Made by a program: the position numbers and the translations under genes | The notes under the pieces: model-generated | Told to the model about the DNA's origin: nothing | Databases searched by the model: none | Seen by the model: only the letters and a program-made list of their open reading frames with translations | Shown: positions 42,874-51,200 of the stretch, one piece after another | Layout: every line of letters starts with the position of its first letter | How positions within the stretch are numbered: the first letter of the stretch is position 1 | Source: JAKVBH01 sp049800955 | GTDB lineage: Bacteria > Pseudomonadota > Alphaproteobacteria > Rhodobacterales > Rhodobacteraceae | Reading direction: 5' to 3' | DNA: 64,000 nt | NCBI RefSeq assembly: GCF_049800955.1 | Contig: NZ_JBNAGA010000001.1 | Span: forward strand, 1,736,001 to 1,800,000

Positions 42874-44130
42874 TTAAACCTTCTTCAAGAGAACCGATGC
42901 GTTGGTGCCGCCAAACCCAAACGAGTTGGAGAGTGCATAGGTGATCCCCCGCTCCCTTTTGGAATTGGGCGCCAGATCCACCTGGGTCTCTACAACGGGC
43001 GTATCAAGGTTGATCGTCGGCGGGGCCACCTGATCGCGGATCGCAAGGATCGAGAAGATGGCCTCAATGGCTCCCGCCGCACCCAGCAGGTGGCCTGTGG
43101 CGGATTTTGTCGACGACATGGTGACCTTGGAGGACGCATCTCCCATCATGCGCTCAACCGCAGCCAGCTCGATCACATCGGCCATGGTCGAGGTGCCATG
43201 GGCATTGATATAGTCGATATCTTCCGGCCCAATGCCAGCTTTCTTGAGGGCCATGCGCATGCAGCGCTCCGCGCCTTCACCGTCTTCCGAGGGGGCCGTA
43301 ATGTGGTAGGCATCGCCGGACATGCCGTAACCTACAACCTCCGCGTAGATCTTCGCGCCGCGCGCCTTGGCATGTTCGTATTCTTCAAGGACAACAATGC
43401 CCGCACCCTCGCCCATGACGAAGCCGTCCCGGTCCGCATCATAAGGGCGCGACGCGGCCTGAGGATTGTCTGCACGCTTTGTCGAGAGCGCTTTGCAGGC
43501 ATTAAACCCGGCAATGCCAATCTCGGAAATAGCGCTTTCCGCGCCGCCTGCGATCATCACATCGGCATCGTCATCCTTGATGATCCGCGCCGCATCCCCG
43601 ATGGCATGCGCCCCGGTTGAACAGGCCGTCACGACCGAGTGGTTTGGCCCTTTGAAGCCATATTTGATCGAGATCTGCCCAGAGATGAGGTTAATGAGCG
43701 CGCCCGGGATAAAGAACGGCGAGACACGCCGGGGGCCACGATCGCGGATAAGAAGCGCCGTGTCGGCGATGGAATTCAGCCCGCCAATGCCAGAGCCCAC
43801 CAAGACGCCGGTGCGCTCTAGGGCGTCATCTTCCTCCGGCGTCCAGCCTGAATCCTCAACGGCCTGCATGGCCGCTGCGATCCCGTAGAGGATAAAGTCA
43901 TCGACCTTGCGCCGTTCTTTTGCAGGCATCCAGTCATCTGCATTGAAGGTGCCATCCGAGCCATCGCCATGAGGCACTTCGCAGGCATAGGTTGTTGCGA
44001 GATTGGAGGCGTCAAATCGCGTGATGGGCCCTGCGCCCGATTGACCGTCCAATATACGGCGCCAGCTTTCTTCGACGCCCGACGCCAATGGCGTTACAAG
44101 CCCCAGTCCGGTCACAACTACTCTGCGCAT
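42874..44130 (-). CDS. fabF: 3-oxoacyl-ACP synthase II
   Basis: A 418-residue thiolase-fold condensing enzyme for elongation in fatty acid synthesis. Catalytic residues: Cys in SVVTACSTGAHAIGDA, His in NAHGTSTMADV and His in SATGHLLGAAGA. The C-terminal SNSFGFGGTNASVL is typical. Strand and order (fabD-fabG-acpP-fabF-mltG) show a classic fab cluster. The start at 44130 opens with RRVVVTGLGLVTPLASG, normal for FabF. Confidence 0.97.
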   Translation of the reverse strand: MRRVVVTGLGLVTPLASGVEESWRRILDGQSGAGPITRFDASNLATTYACEVPHGDGSDGTFNADDWMPAKERRKVDDFILYGIAAAMQAVEDSGWTPEEDDALERTGVLVGSGIGGLNSIADTALLIRDRGPRRVSPFFIPGALINLISGQISIKYGFKGPNHSVVTACSTGAHAIGDAARIIKDDDADVMIAGGAESAISEIGIAGFNACKALSTKRADNPQAASRPYDADRDGFVMGEGAGIVVLEEYEHAKARGAKIYAEVVGYGMSGDAYHITAPSEDGEGAERCMRMALKKAGIGPEDIDYINAHGTSTMADVIELAAVERMMGDASSKVTMSSTKSATGHLLGAAGAIEAIFSILAIRDQVAPPTINLDTPVVETQVDLAPNSKRERGITYALSNSFGFGGTNASVLLKKV

Positions 44131-44240
44131 GGCCTCGTGCCCCTATCCTTGCGTCTGTGTTGGGGCCTCATATCGCGACTGTGGTCATGGGAGCAAGGCC
44201 CCGAGAGCGCCCAAGCCTGTCAATGGCATGTCACCGCCAG

Positions 44241-44275
44241 AAAAGAAAACGGCGCCCCGTGTTGCGGGACGCCGT
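44241..44275 (-). terminator. Terminator after acpP
   Basis: ACGGCG-C-CCCG at 44249-44259 pairs with CGGG-A-CGCCGT at 44265-44275 around a 5-base loop, with one mismatch. On the minus strand it is followed by TTTTCTTTT (44248-44241 region). It sits just downstream of the acpP stop and explains high acpP transcript with lower fabF. Confidence 0.75.
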
Positions 44276-44298
44276 CTGAAACAAGTGATCGACTGGGA

Positions 44299-44532
44299 TC
44301 AGGAGGCTTCACCGATGAATTTCACCGCGTCGCCGAATGTCTGGATGTTTTCCGCCGCGTCGTCGGGGATTTCGATGCCAAATTCTTCTTCGAATGCCAT
44401 GACCAGCTCGACTGTGTCGAGGCTGTCAGCACCCAGGTCATCAATGAAGGACGCGCCTTCAACAACTTTGGCTTCATCCACACCGAGGTGTTCTACCACG
44501 ATTTTCTTCACGCGATCTGCGACGTCGCTCAT
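44299..44532 (-). CDS. acpP: Acyl carrier protein
   Basis: A 77-residue acidic four-helix carrier. The 4'-phosphopantetheine attachment Ser is at residue 37 in DDLGADSLDTVELVMAFEEEF in part. It carries growing acyl chains between Fab enzymes. Flanked by about 200 bases upstream (room for its own promoter) and a terminator downstream, consistent with its usual very high expression. The start follows AAAGGAATGCTGAT. Confidence 0.98.
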   Translation of the reverse strand: MSDVADRVKKIVVEHLGVDEAKVVEGASFIDDLGADSLDTVELVMAFEEEFGIEIPDDAAENIQTFGDAVKFIGEAS

Positions 44533-44728
44533 ATCAGCATTCCTTTTTCTTCAGGAGCCGCACAGGCCCTTGTTCATGCTCGTGCCCCGCGGGGGCCAGA
44601 TTGACGCTCGAGCACATTGACCGTGTCGAGCGGACCCGGCCAGCGCTTGCCGCCCCCGGATTGCCACGGGCCTATAACACACCTCAAGCGGGACGCAAAT
44701 GGATTCGCCCTGCCCTGAATTGCGACAC

Positions 44729-45466
44729 TTAGAGCATCGCCATCCCGCCATTCACATGCAGCGTTGCACCCGTGACATAGCCCGCCTCCGGGCTCGCCAG
44801 ATAGAGAACCGCGCCCGCAATCTCCTCCGGCGTGCCCATACGGGCGGCCGGGATCTGTACGTTGATTTTCTCTTTCTGCTCGTCGGTGAGCTTGTCTGTC
44901 ATGGCCGTCGCGATGAAGCCGGGCGCCACCGCATTCACAGTGATGCCGCGTGAGGCAACCTCATAGGCCAGCGATTTGCCCATGCCGATCATGCCCGCTT
45001 TGGACGCCGCGTAATTGGCCTGACCGGGATTGCCCGTCGCGCCAACGATGGAGGAAATGTTCACAATCCGGCCCCAGCGGGCTTTCATCATACCACGCAT
45101 GACGCCCTTGCAGAGTTTCATGGTGGATTTGAGATTGACGGCCAGAACGTCATCCCATTCCTCATCCGACATGCGCATGAAAAGATTGTCACGGGTGATG
45201 CCTGCGTTGTTGACGAGAATGTCAACCGATCCCATCGCCTCGACCGCGCGCTTGGGCAGCTCGGCCACCGCGTCCATGTCAGACAGGTTGCACGGCAACA
45301 CATGGGCACGCTCGCCCAGATCAGCGGCCAAAGCTTCCAAAGGCGCCTCACGTGTCCCCGAAAGGCCAACCGTTGCGCCCGCGCCATGCAAGGCTTGGGC
45401 AATAGCGCCACCAATGCCGCCGGATGCGCCTGTGATCAACGCGGTTTTTCCTGTCAGATCAAACAT
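44729..45466 (-). CDS. fabG: 3-oxoacyl-ACP reductase
   Basis: A 245-residue short-chain dehydrogenase that reduces 3-oxoacyl-ACP with NADPH. Cofactor motif TGASGGIGGAIA, NNAGITRDNLFMRM, the Ser of NISSIVGATGNPGQ, and the YAASK catalytic pair are all present. The start at 45466 (MFDLTGKTALITG) is chosen over an ATG 15 bases upstream because of the AAAGAGAAG ribosome site between them. Confidence 0.97.
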   Translation of the reverse strand: MFDLTGKTALITGASGGIGGAIAQALHGAGATVGLSGTREAPLEALAADLGERAHVLPCNLSDMDAVAELPKRAVEAMGSVDILVNNAGITRDNLFMRMSDEEWDDVLAVNLKSTMKLCKGVMRGMMKARWGRIVNISSIVGATGNPGQANYAASKAGMIGMGKSLAYEVASRGITVNAVAPGFIATAMTDKLTDEQKEKINVQIPAARMGTPEEIAGAVLYLASPEAGYVTGATLHVNGGMAML

Positions 45467-45496
45467 GTACTTCTCTTTCATTGTTGGACCGCACGA

Positions 45497-46435
45497 TCAG
45501 GCCAAGGCCTCTTTCGCGGCGATAACATCTTCTGGCGTCGAGATGGCGCGCGTGCCGAGGCTTCTGTCGATGCGGCGCGCCATACCTGATAGCGCCTTGC
45601 CCGCGCCGACTTCCCACAACTCCGTCACACCCGCGCCCGCCATCATGGCCACACTTTCGCGCCAGCGCACGGCGCCGGTGATCTGCTCCACCAAAAGCGC
45701 CCGGATCGTTTCGGGATCACTGATGGGCGCAGCGCGGACGTTGGAGACAACAGGCACAGCGGGCTGCACAATTTTGACGGTACCAAGCGCTTCGGCCATG
45801 GCTTCAGCCGCAGGCTGCATCAAAGCGCAATGGAATGGTGCGGACACTGGTAGCATGACCGCACGCTTGGCGCCTTTGGCCTTGGCGATCTCGACGGCCC
45901 GTTCAACGGCGCTGGTATGCCCTGAAACAACGACCTGCGCCGGATCATTGTCATTGGCCGCGGCACAGACGTCCCCTTCTGCGGCTTCCTCAGCCACAGC
46001 GCGCACCGCATCGAGATCCAGACCGAGGATCGCCGCCATAGCACCAACGCCCACTGGCACAGCCGCCTGCATCGCTTCCCCGCGCGCGCGCAAAAGCTTG
46101 GCACAATCACCGACGGTAAAGGCACCTGCGGCCGCCAAAGCAGAATACTCGCCCAGCGAATGCCCCGCAACATACGACGCGGCCTCAATGCCCACGCCTT
46201 CCGCTTCCAGCGCGCGCACAGCCGCGAGAGAGGTCGCCATCAAGGCAGGCTGTGCGTTTTGCGTGAGCGTCAACTCTTCGGCGTCGCCCTCCCAGATCAG
46301 TGCCGAGAGCTTTTCCCCCAGAGCCGCATCGACCTCATCGAAAACAGCCTGCGCCGCGGGATAACTCTGCGCAAGAGCGCGGCCCATTCCAATGGTTTGG
46401 GCCCCTTGGCCGGGAAAAACGAATGCTCTGCTCAT
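45497..46435 (-). CDS. fabD: Malonyl-CoA:ACP transacylase
   Basis: A 312-residue transferase that loads malonate onto ACP. FVFPGQGAQTIGMG opens the protein; the nucleophile Ser lies in AGHSLGEYSALAAAGAF; a conserved His follows in PVSAPFHCALM. The start at 46435 matches the family N-terminus; codons further upstream extend it beyond the usual length. First gene of the fab cluster on this strand. Confidence 0.97.
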   Translation of the reverse strand: MSRAFVFPGQGAQTIGMGRALAQSYPAAQAVFDEVDAALGEKLSALIWEGDAEELTLTQNAQPALMATSLAAVRALEAEGVGIEAASYVAGHSLGEYSALAAAGAFTVGDCAKLLRARGEAMQAAVPVGVGAMAAILGLDLDAVRAVAEEAAEGDVCAAANDNDPAQVVVSGHTSAVERAVEIAKAKGAKRAVMLPVSAPFHCALMQPAAEAMAEALGTVKIVQPAVPVVSNVRAAPISDPETIRALLVEQITGAVRWRESVAMMAGAGVTELWEVGAGKALSGMARRIDRSLGTRAISTPEDVIAAKEALA

Positions 46436-46592
46436 GGGTCCAACTCTGTCCTTAGCTTCCTGCGCCTTGGATACGCCGCACATGCGCTCTGTGCAACGGG
46501 GCAGGAAAAGTCCTTTGGGGATCGCTCGGAAAGTGGTACCCTATAAGGATAGTCAAAGATTTTTTTTACAACCTAAACATTGGAGCTGCGCT

Positions 46593-46988
46593 ATGCATGT
46601 TTTTCGCATGTCTGCCCTGCTGCTCTGCGTGCTGACTCAAACGGCCTATGCCCAAAGCAGTGCAGACCTCAGAGGACAAACACTTTCGCCCCGAGATAAC
46701 GTCGTTTTGTATTCCGCCCCTGATAGCGGCCTGTTTCAACATCAGGTCCCCACTGGTCTGGCCCAACGATCCAACGGATCCGTGACGCTGCATTCTTTGA
46801 TCCCTGATGGAGGAGACTACGTGGTGGGCGCGCCTATCACGGTACCCTCTTTGCAGGTGATCGGCAGCCGGACGGTTGTGCGCCAGGGCATGATCGAGGA
46901 ATGGGTCGAAGTGGAGGCCGCCGGTCAGCGCGGCTGGGTCCAATATCAGGCCGGTACCAGTGTCCCCCTTCTCGACCGCGCGAATTGA
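46593..46988 (+). CDS. Secreted SH3-like hypothetical protein
   Basis: A 131-residue product with a clear Sec signal peptide (HVFRMSALLLCVLTQTAYAQS, cleavage after AYA). The mature part is beta-rich with the cadence of a bacterial SH3 domain (LSPRDNVVLYSAPDSG ... EEWVEVEAAGQRGWVQYQAG). Such domains bind peptidoglycan or partner proteins in the periplasm. The start at 46593 follows TTGGAGCTGCGCT. A downstream membrane protein gene follows after 11 bases, so the two are likely co-expressed. Confidence 0.8.
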   Translation: MHVFRMSALLLCVLTQTAYAQSSADLRGQTLSPRDNVVLYSAPDSGLFQHQVPTGLAQRSNGSVTLHSLIPDGGDYVVGAPITVPSLQVIGSRTVVRQGMIEEWVEVEAAGQRGWVQYQAGTSVPLLDRAN

Positions 46989-46999
46989 GGGAGGGAGCC

Positions 47000-47599
47000 A
47001 TGACACCGACCCTTGGAATTCCTACAGCGCCTGAGGCAGGGCTGCGCATCCCCGGCGGCGCCTTCAACCATGATCGCGCCCCCGCCGCGAACAATCCGCC
47101 CCCCGCACCCGCGCCGACCTTTCAACCTGACGCGCCGGTTGAGGCACCTGTCATCGTCGAAGCGCCAGCCGGTGGTGGATTGGGAGATTTCCTGCTCAAC
47201 CTGCCAACCGATATTGCCCTCATCATCGTCGCCGCGGGCTGCTTTTTTCTGGGCGTCGTGCTGGCTTGTCTGATGCCGGGAAAGACTGGAACCCAAAAAC
47301 GCGAAACCGCTGTCTCGGCACCGATGACATTCCTGATCACCGCCGGATTCTGGTTTCCGCTTCTGTCGGGAGAGTTGATCAAGTCCCAGATCGCTCCGAT
47401 TGACTCGATCCTCGCTTTTTTCATCGATGACAGCGCCCGCGGTCAGATGTTCGCCTTCGGCATCGTCATGTTGTTCGGCTATAATTCGGGGTTGATCTTC
47501 ACGGCAATCACGCGGATCTTTCACAACCTGCTGCGATACCTGGAAAGCGAGGCGCCAAAACCGCCTGCTGATCCGCCCAAGCCCGCGGGTGCGGGCTGA
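47000..47599 (+). CDS. Membrane protein with proline-rich N-terminus, function unknown
   Basis: A 199-residue protein. Residues of about 1-65 are a Pro/Ala-rich, disordered segment; then three hydrophobic stretches follow, at about 68-92 (LPTDIALIIVAAGCFFLGVVLACLM in part), 105-122 and 150-170 (FGIVMLFGYNSGLIFTAITRIF in part). The tail is again Pro-rich. I do not recognise a family. The ATG at 47000 follows AGGGAGGGAGCC. It probably works with the secreted SH3-like protein encoded just upstream, given the 11-base spacing. Confidence 0.75.
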   Translation: MTPTLGIPTAPEAGLRIPGGAFNHDRAPAANNPPPAPAPTFQPDAPVEAPVIVEAPAGGGLGDFLLNLPTDIALIIVAAGCFFLGVVLACLMPGKTGTQKRETAVSAPMTFLITAGFWFPLLSGELIKSQIAPIDSILAFFIDDSARGQMFAFGIVMLFGYNSGLIFTAITRIFHNLLRYLESEAPKPPADPPKPAGAG

Positions 47600-47613
47600 A
47601 GCGCGCGCGCGCT

Positions 47614-47874
47614 TTAGTCCTGGGACTTGGGCGCGCGGCCGGAAGCAAACATTGTCAGGCCGATGAGCGCGAAGAAGAAGAAAACGCCTACCTTCATGAA
47701 GGCCAGATCGCCATCCCAGCTTGCACCGGGCGCAATCCAGAGCCCTGCTGCGGCGAACATCAGGATCACACCCGTGAACCGGCGCGCCAGACGCAGGAGC
47801 GTATCCATACCCAGTTCTTCCGCGTGTTTCGGTTCGCGTGTGCTGCGCTCGGAATAATGAGATGTAACGGTCAT
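47614..47874 (-). CDS. Small two-helix membrane protein, function unknown
   Basis: An 86-residue protein with a hydrophilic N-terminus (TVTSHYSERSTREPKHAEELG) and two predicted membrane helices (TGVILMFAAAGLWIAPGASW and FMKVGVFFFFALIGLTMFASG in part). The start at 47874 follows AGGAGGGCAGGCCT, a strong ribosome site that supports a real gene. It is convergent with the membrane protein at 47000. No family is recognised. Confidence 0.75.
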   Translation of the reverse strand: MTVTSHYSERSTREPKHAEELGMDTLLRLARRFTGVILMFAAAGLWIAPGASWDGDLAFMKVGVFFFFALIGLTMFASGRAPKSQD

Positions 47875-48025
47875 AGGCCTGCCCTCCTGCGTTCGGTTAA
47901 CTGTGAAGGTGAGGGGCAATCAGGGCAGGAATGGGGCAGGAATGCGCGCATTGCGAGGAAAGGTTGCGACGTATTAGAGGGCACACCTCAGAGTTGCGTT
48001 TCGTGCGCCGCTGCCCCCCGATGGA

Positions 48026-48565
48026 TCAGATCAGGCGCACCTGCGTGCCGATGACAGCCATGTCGTAAAGCTCCGCGATCTGCTCATTATAGAGTCCGAT
48101 GCACCCGTCTGACGATGGGCGCCCGATCTTGCGCGTGTCATGGGTGCCATGGATCAGATAGGCGGGCCAATCGAGATAGAGGGCATGCGACCCGAGCGGG
48201 TTGTCAGGCGCACCGCCCGCAACGGGCTTCCAATCGGGAAATCTCTCGCGCTGAGACGCAGTCGGCGTCCAAGGTGGCGCCACACGTTTGCGTGTGATCT
48301 CCGTATATCCCCGTTTTGTCAGCTCATCCGTGCGGGGCACCGACGTCGGGTAGATGTGATACGCCCCATCGGGCCGCCAAAAGTGCAAAGCGCGCGCGGC
48401 GGTATCACAGACGATACAGCCCAGACCGATGGCCTCGAAATGATCCGACCAATCCTGCCGCCCGAAGGCCGAAACATTCCGGCGCACACCGTCCAGCGCG
48501 AGCGATGGGCTTGCGACGCCTCCAGCAAGGGCTGCTACAAAAATACGGCGCGATATTCGGGTCAT
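48026..48565 (-). CDS. L,D-transpeptidase (YkuD family), Tat-type signal
   Basis: A 179-residue peptidoglycan or lipoprotein crosslinking enzyme. The catalytic motif is clear: IHGTHDTRKIG then SSDGCIGLYNEQI with nucleophile Cys. The N-terminus MTRISRRIFVAALAGGVASPSLA has a twin-arginine-like SRRIF motif and an Ala-x-Ala type end, so export by Tat or Sec is likely. Close relatives in alphaproteobacteria form 3-3 crosslinks or anchor outer membrane proteins; which applies here is unknown. Confidence 0.92.
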   Translation of the reverse strand: MTRISRRIFVAALAGGVASPSLALDGVRRNVSAFGRQDWSDHFEAIGLGCIVCDTAARALHFWRPDGAYHIYPTSVPRTDELTKRGYTEITRKRVAPPWTPTASQRERFPDWKPVAGGAPDNPLGSHALYLDWPAYLIHGTHDTRKIGRPSSDGCIGLYNEQIAELYDMAVIGTQVRLI

Positions 48566-48703
48566 GTCACGGTCCTGCCTCGGTTGTTTTGCGCCGATAT
48601 GGGCTGTGGCCCGCTCACATGAAACAAACGATTGTGTGAAGGCAGGACAGAACCGCCAACGCTGGTCGCGATCTCACGGCCCTTTCGCCAATGAGGCGCA
48701 GCA

Positions 48704-48807
48704 TCACTCGTCTCGATCCACAACCCGCACATCCGCGTTCGGCGCGCGGGCCCCGTGTTTCACATCCCAGCGACATTGCCTGACCGTATGGTCAGATGCG
48801 ACGCGCC
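48704..48807 (-). other. Intergenic stretch with palindrome and a short open reading tail
   Basis: The gap between the periplasmic protein (48808) and the L,D-transpeptidase (48565) contains a 16-base palindrome, CTGACCGTATGGTCAG, at 48780-48795. In one minus-strand frame a coding-like tail ends at 48704 with residues QCRWDVKHGARAPNADVRVVD. No start codon or ribosome site can be assigned, so this is either a remnant or chance. Confidence 0.25.
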
Positions 48808-49242
48808 TCAGCAGCTCGAACGGGCATCGCCATCGGCATAATCCAGGATCAGGCGCGTGATCGTGTTGCCATTGCCGCAAATAATGACAACGTAATCCGC
48901 AAATCCGCGACGCGCAGCCGTCTCAGGGTTCATGCGGGCGATGTCATCCAACCAACGCCGGTTGTTGGGATCGGTGAAAAGCTGCGGGATCCGGGCGCGA
49001 TTGGCGCGACTTGCGAAAAAGGGATCCAGACTGTCGCCGCCATGGCGGATGCCAAAACGATGCACATTGGCTCTGTCCTGCTGGAAAATCGCAGCACCCG
49101 ATGTCAGGCGCTTGCCGGATGAATTGTAAAAGTCCTGCGGCCCCAACTCGACATAATATTCGGCGAGGTCCGTATCTGACCAGCTGATGGCAGGCAGACT
49201 GGCCATTGCCATGGCAAACAAAAAAGTGGCGAAGGATTTCAT
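48808..49242 (-). CDS. Periplasmic hypothetical protein
   Basis: A 144-residue protein with a Sec signal peptide (KSFATFLFAMAMASLPAISWS, cleavage near 22). The mature part has LGPQDFYNSSGKRLTSGAAIFQQDRANVHRFG in part and FADYVVIICGNGNTITRLILDY, with Cys near the C-terminus. It is probably an envelope protein. I do not recognise the family. It starts behind a ribosome site AAGGAGCC and is divergent from rpsF. Confidence 0.78.
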   Translation of the reverse strand: MKSFATFLFAMAMASLPAISWSDTDLAEYYVELGPQDFYNSSGKRLTSGAAIFQQDRANVHRFGIRHGGDSLDPFFASRANRARIPQLFTDPNNRRWLDDIARMNPETAARRGFADYVVIICGNGNTITRLILDYADGDARSSC

Positions 49243-49543
49243 GACGCAAAAGGCTCCTTGGTCAAAAGGACGTGCCTTTATCCTTCGTGATCGCGCACCG
49301 GTCTGTCAAACAGGATACGCAGCGCAATTGCCGTTCAACACGCGCAAGCCCGGGAGGCAAATACGCCGTCCTCTCAGAGCGCTCATTTCCCCGCTTGCGT
49401 TTTGAGTGCACCCACGGTATCCGCACCCATCCTTCCGCGATCATGATTGACCGCGCGGGCTCTCGTGGCTGGGGTGCGGAAGGATTTCGGGAAACCGGGC
49501 CCCTGCCTATGAAACGCGCCTTGATAGAAGAACGGAGATACAC
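49243..49543 (+). promoter_or_regulatory. rpsF leader region with alternative helices
   Basis: These 301 bases hold no gene I can support. Within them CCGCACCC at 49421-49428 can pair with GGGTGCGG at 49472-49479, and ATCCTTCCGC at 49429-49438 can pair perfectly with GCGGAAGGAT at 49476-49485. The two helices exclude each other because both use 49476-49479. S6/S18 operons of several phyla carry autoregulatory leaders bound by the S6-S18 complex, so this could be one. The rpsF ribosome site (CGGAG) is just before 49544. Confidence 0.4.
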
Positions 49544-49897
49544 ATGCCGCTCTACGAGCATGTTTTCATTTCGCGTCAGGACCTGTCCACGACGCAAGCT
49601 GAAGGCCTCATCGAACATTTTTCCAGCGTTCTGGCAGACAACGACGGCAAAGTCGTTGAGCATGAATACTGGGGCGTCAAAACGATGGCCTATAAGATCA
49701 ACAAAAACCGCAAAGGCCATTATGCCTTCCTGAAGACCGACGCGCCTGCGCCTGCGGTTCAGGAAATGGAGCGCCTGATGCGCCTGCATGATGATGTCAT
49801 GCGCATCCTGACGATCAAGGTTGACGAGCATGCCGAGGGCCCCTCGGTACAGATGCAAAAACGTGACGACCGTGAAGGTCGCCGCGAGCGCCGATAA
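49544..49897 (+). CDS. rpsF: 30S ribosomal protein S6
   Basis: A 117-residue S6 with the family N-terminus PLYEHVFISRQDLSTTQAEGLIEHF in part and the mid-segment WGVKTMAYKINKNRKGHYAFLKTDAP in part, which forms the beta sheet that contacts S18. The Arg-rich tail RDDREGRRERR is common in alphaproteobacteria. First gene of the rpsF-rpsR-rplI operon. Confidence 0.98.
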   Translation: MPLYEHVFISRQDLSTTQAEGLIEHFSSVLADNDGKVVEHEYWGVKTMAYKINKNRKGHYAFLKTDAPAPAVQEMERLMRLHDDVMRILTIKVDEHAEGPSVQMQKRDDREGRRERR

Positions 49898-49911
49898 GAG
49901 GAGACTGGACC

Positions 49912-50139
49912 ATGGCTGCAAAACCGTTTTTCCGCCGTCGCAAAGTCTGCCCCTTCTCGGGCGACAATGCACCCAAGATCGACTACAAGGACACGCGCCT
50001 GCTGCAACGCTACATCTCTGAGCGTGGCAAGATCGTGCCGTCCCGTATCACTGCCGTCTCGGCCAAGAAGCAGCGTGAGCTGGCCCGTGCTATCAAGCGC
50101 GCCCGCTTCCTCGCCCTTCTGCCCTACGCCGTGAAGTAA
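49912..50139 (+). CDS. rpsR: 30S ribosomal protein S18
   Basis: A 75-residue basic S18. FFRRRKVCPFSGDNAPKIDYKDTRLLQRYISERGKIVPSRITAVSAKKQRELARAIKRARFLALLPY in part is the invariant body. Its first Cys pair-like position retains one Cys. It starts 15 bases after the S6 stop, behind GAGGAGACTGGACC. Confidence 0.98.
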   Translation: MAAKPFFRRRKVCPFSGDNAPKIDYKDTRLLQRYISERGKIVPSRITAVSAKKQRELARAIKRARFLALLPYAVK

Positions 50140-50151
50140 GGAGTAACTGAC

Positions 50152-50802
50152 ATGCAAGTGATCCTTCTGGAACGCGTGGCCAAGCTGGGCCAAATGGGTG
50201 ATGTCGTTGATGTCAAACCCGGCTATGCCCGCAACTTCCTGCTGCGCCAGGGCAAAGCCCTGACAGCAAGCCAAGCCAACATCGATAGCTTCGAGGCCCA
50301 GAAAGCGCAGCTGGAAGCGCGCAATCTGGAGACCAAGAAAGAAGCCGAAGACATGGCGTCCCGCCTTGATGGTGAGCAGTTCATCATCATCCGTCAGGCC
50401 TCAGACGCAGGTTCGCTCTATGGCTCCGTGACCCCGCGCGACAGCGCCGAGGCCGCTACAGCTGCGGGTTTCTCGGTCGACCGCAAACAGGTGCGCATCG
50501 AGTCCCCCATCAAGGAGCTCGGCCTGCACGAAGTGGCCGTCATCCTGCACCCCGAAGTCAGCGCGACGATCAAGCTGAACGTCGCCCGCTCGGAAGAGGA
50601 AGCCGCGTTGCAAGCAACCGGCAAATCGATCCAGGAGCTAGCTGCGGAAGAAGAAGCCGCGGCTGAATTCGAGATCGCGGAACTGTTTGACGATATCGGT
50701 GCGGCTGCGTCGGATGACGACGACCTCGCCGAGGCCGCCGGTATGGAAACCGAAGACCCCTCCTCGGATGTGGTCGAAGGGACCGAGAACGACGAAGCCT
50801 AA
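50152..50802 (+). CDS. rplI: 50S ribosomal protein L9 with long acidic C-terminus
   Basis: A 216-residue L9. The N-terminal domain (QVILLERVAKLGQMGDVVDVKPGYARNFLLRQGKA in part) binds 23S rRNA; a long connecting helix and the C-terminal domain follow (SLYGSVTPRDSAEA, EVAVILHPEVSATIKLNVA). Beyond residue 150 an acidic, Ala/Glu/Asp-rich extension of about 65 residues runs to the end; extended L9 tails occur in other alphaproteobacteria, while the classical bacterial L9 is about 148 residues. Start behind AAGGAGTAACTGAC. A terminator follows. Confidence 0.97.
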   Translation: MQVILLERVAKLGQMGDVVDVKPGYARNFLLRQGKALTASQANIDSFEAQKAQLEARNLETKKEAEDMASRLDGEQFIIIRQASDAGSLYGSVTPRDSAEAATAAGFSVDRKQVRIESPIKELGLHEVAVILHPEVSATIKLNVARSEEEAALQATGKSIQELAAEEEAAAEFEIAELFDDIGAAASDDDDLAEAAGMETEDPSSDVVEGTENDEA

Positions 50803-50827
50803 GCGCTTTGATCATTGCACGCTCTTG

Positions 50828-50859
50828 AAGCGCCTCCACCACGGTGGGGGCGCTTTTTT
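50828..50859 (+). terminator. Rho-independent terminator after rplI
   Basis: AAGCGCCTCCACC at 50828-50840 pairs with GGTGGGGGCGCTT at 50843-50855 with one wobble, followed by a run of T to 50859. It ends the ribosomal protein operon. Confidence 0.88.
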
Positions 50860-50939
50860 CATTCGCATTTGCTCTATTCATCCCTCGTTAACTTTTTTGC
50901 CGGAGGATTGCTTAACAAGTCGTTACCGGAGACACAGAC

Positions 50940-51161
50940 ATGCGTCATACGCACCCCGCAGCACATTTTGCCGAGGATGACAGGGTGATCATTTTAGCAA
51001 AAGCCGCACAATGCAAAACGCCGTCGTGTCACGACGCCAAGCAATCAGGCTCCCTGCCCTCGATTTTGAAACGCTATTTGAACGAACAATATTCTGACGC
51101 ACTGGACGAGCACGAACGCGATGCCGCCATTCGCCTCGCCCAAGCGCTTGGCGCGGCTTGA
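50940..51161 (+). CDS. Small hypothetical protein
   Basis: A 73-residue product with an N-terminal polar part containing two Cys (AAQCKTPSCHDAKQSG) and a C-terminal amphipathic helix (LPSILKRYLNEQYSDALDEHERDAAIRLAQALG in part). GGAG is eight bases before the ATG. It lies after the rplI terminator and before the tig terminator on the opposite strand. No family is recognised. Composition and ribosome site favour a real gene, but it is short. Confidence 0.5.
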   Translation: MRHTHPAAHFAEDDRVIILAKAAQCKTPSCHDAKQSGSLPSILKRYLNEQYSDALDEHERDAAIRLAQALGAA

Positions 51162-51200
51162 TACACCACAGCCCATGACAGGGACGTAAGGCAAAAGAAA

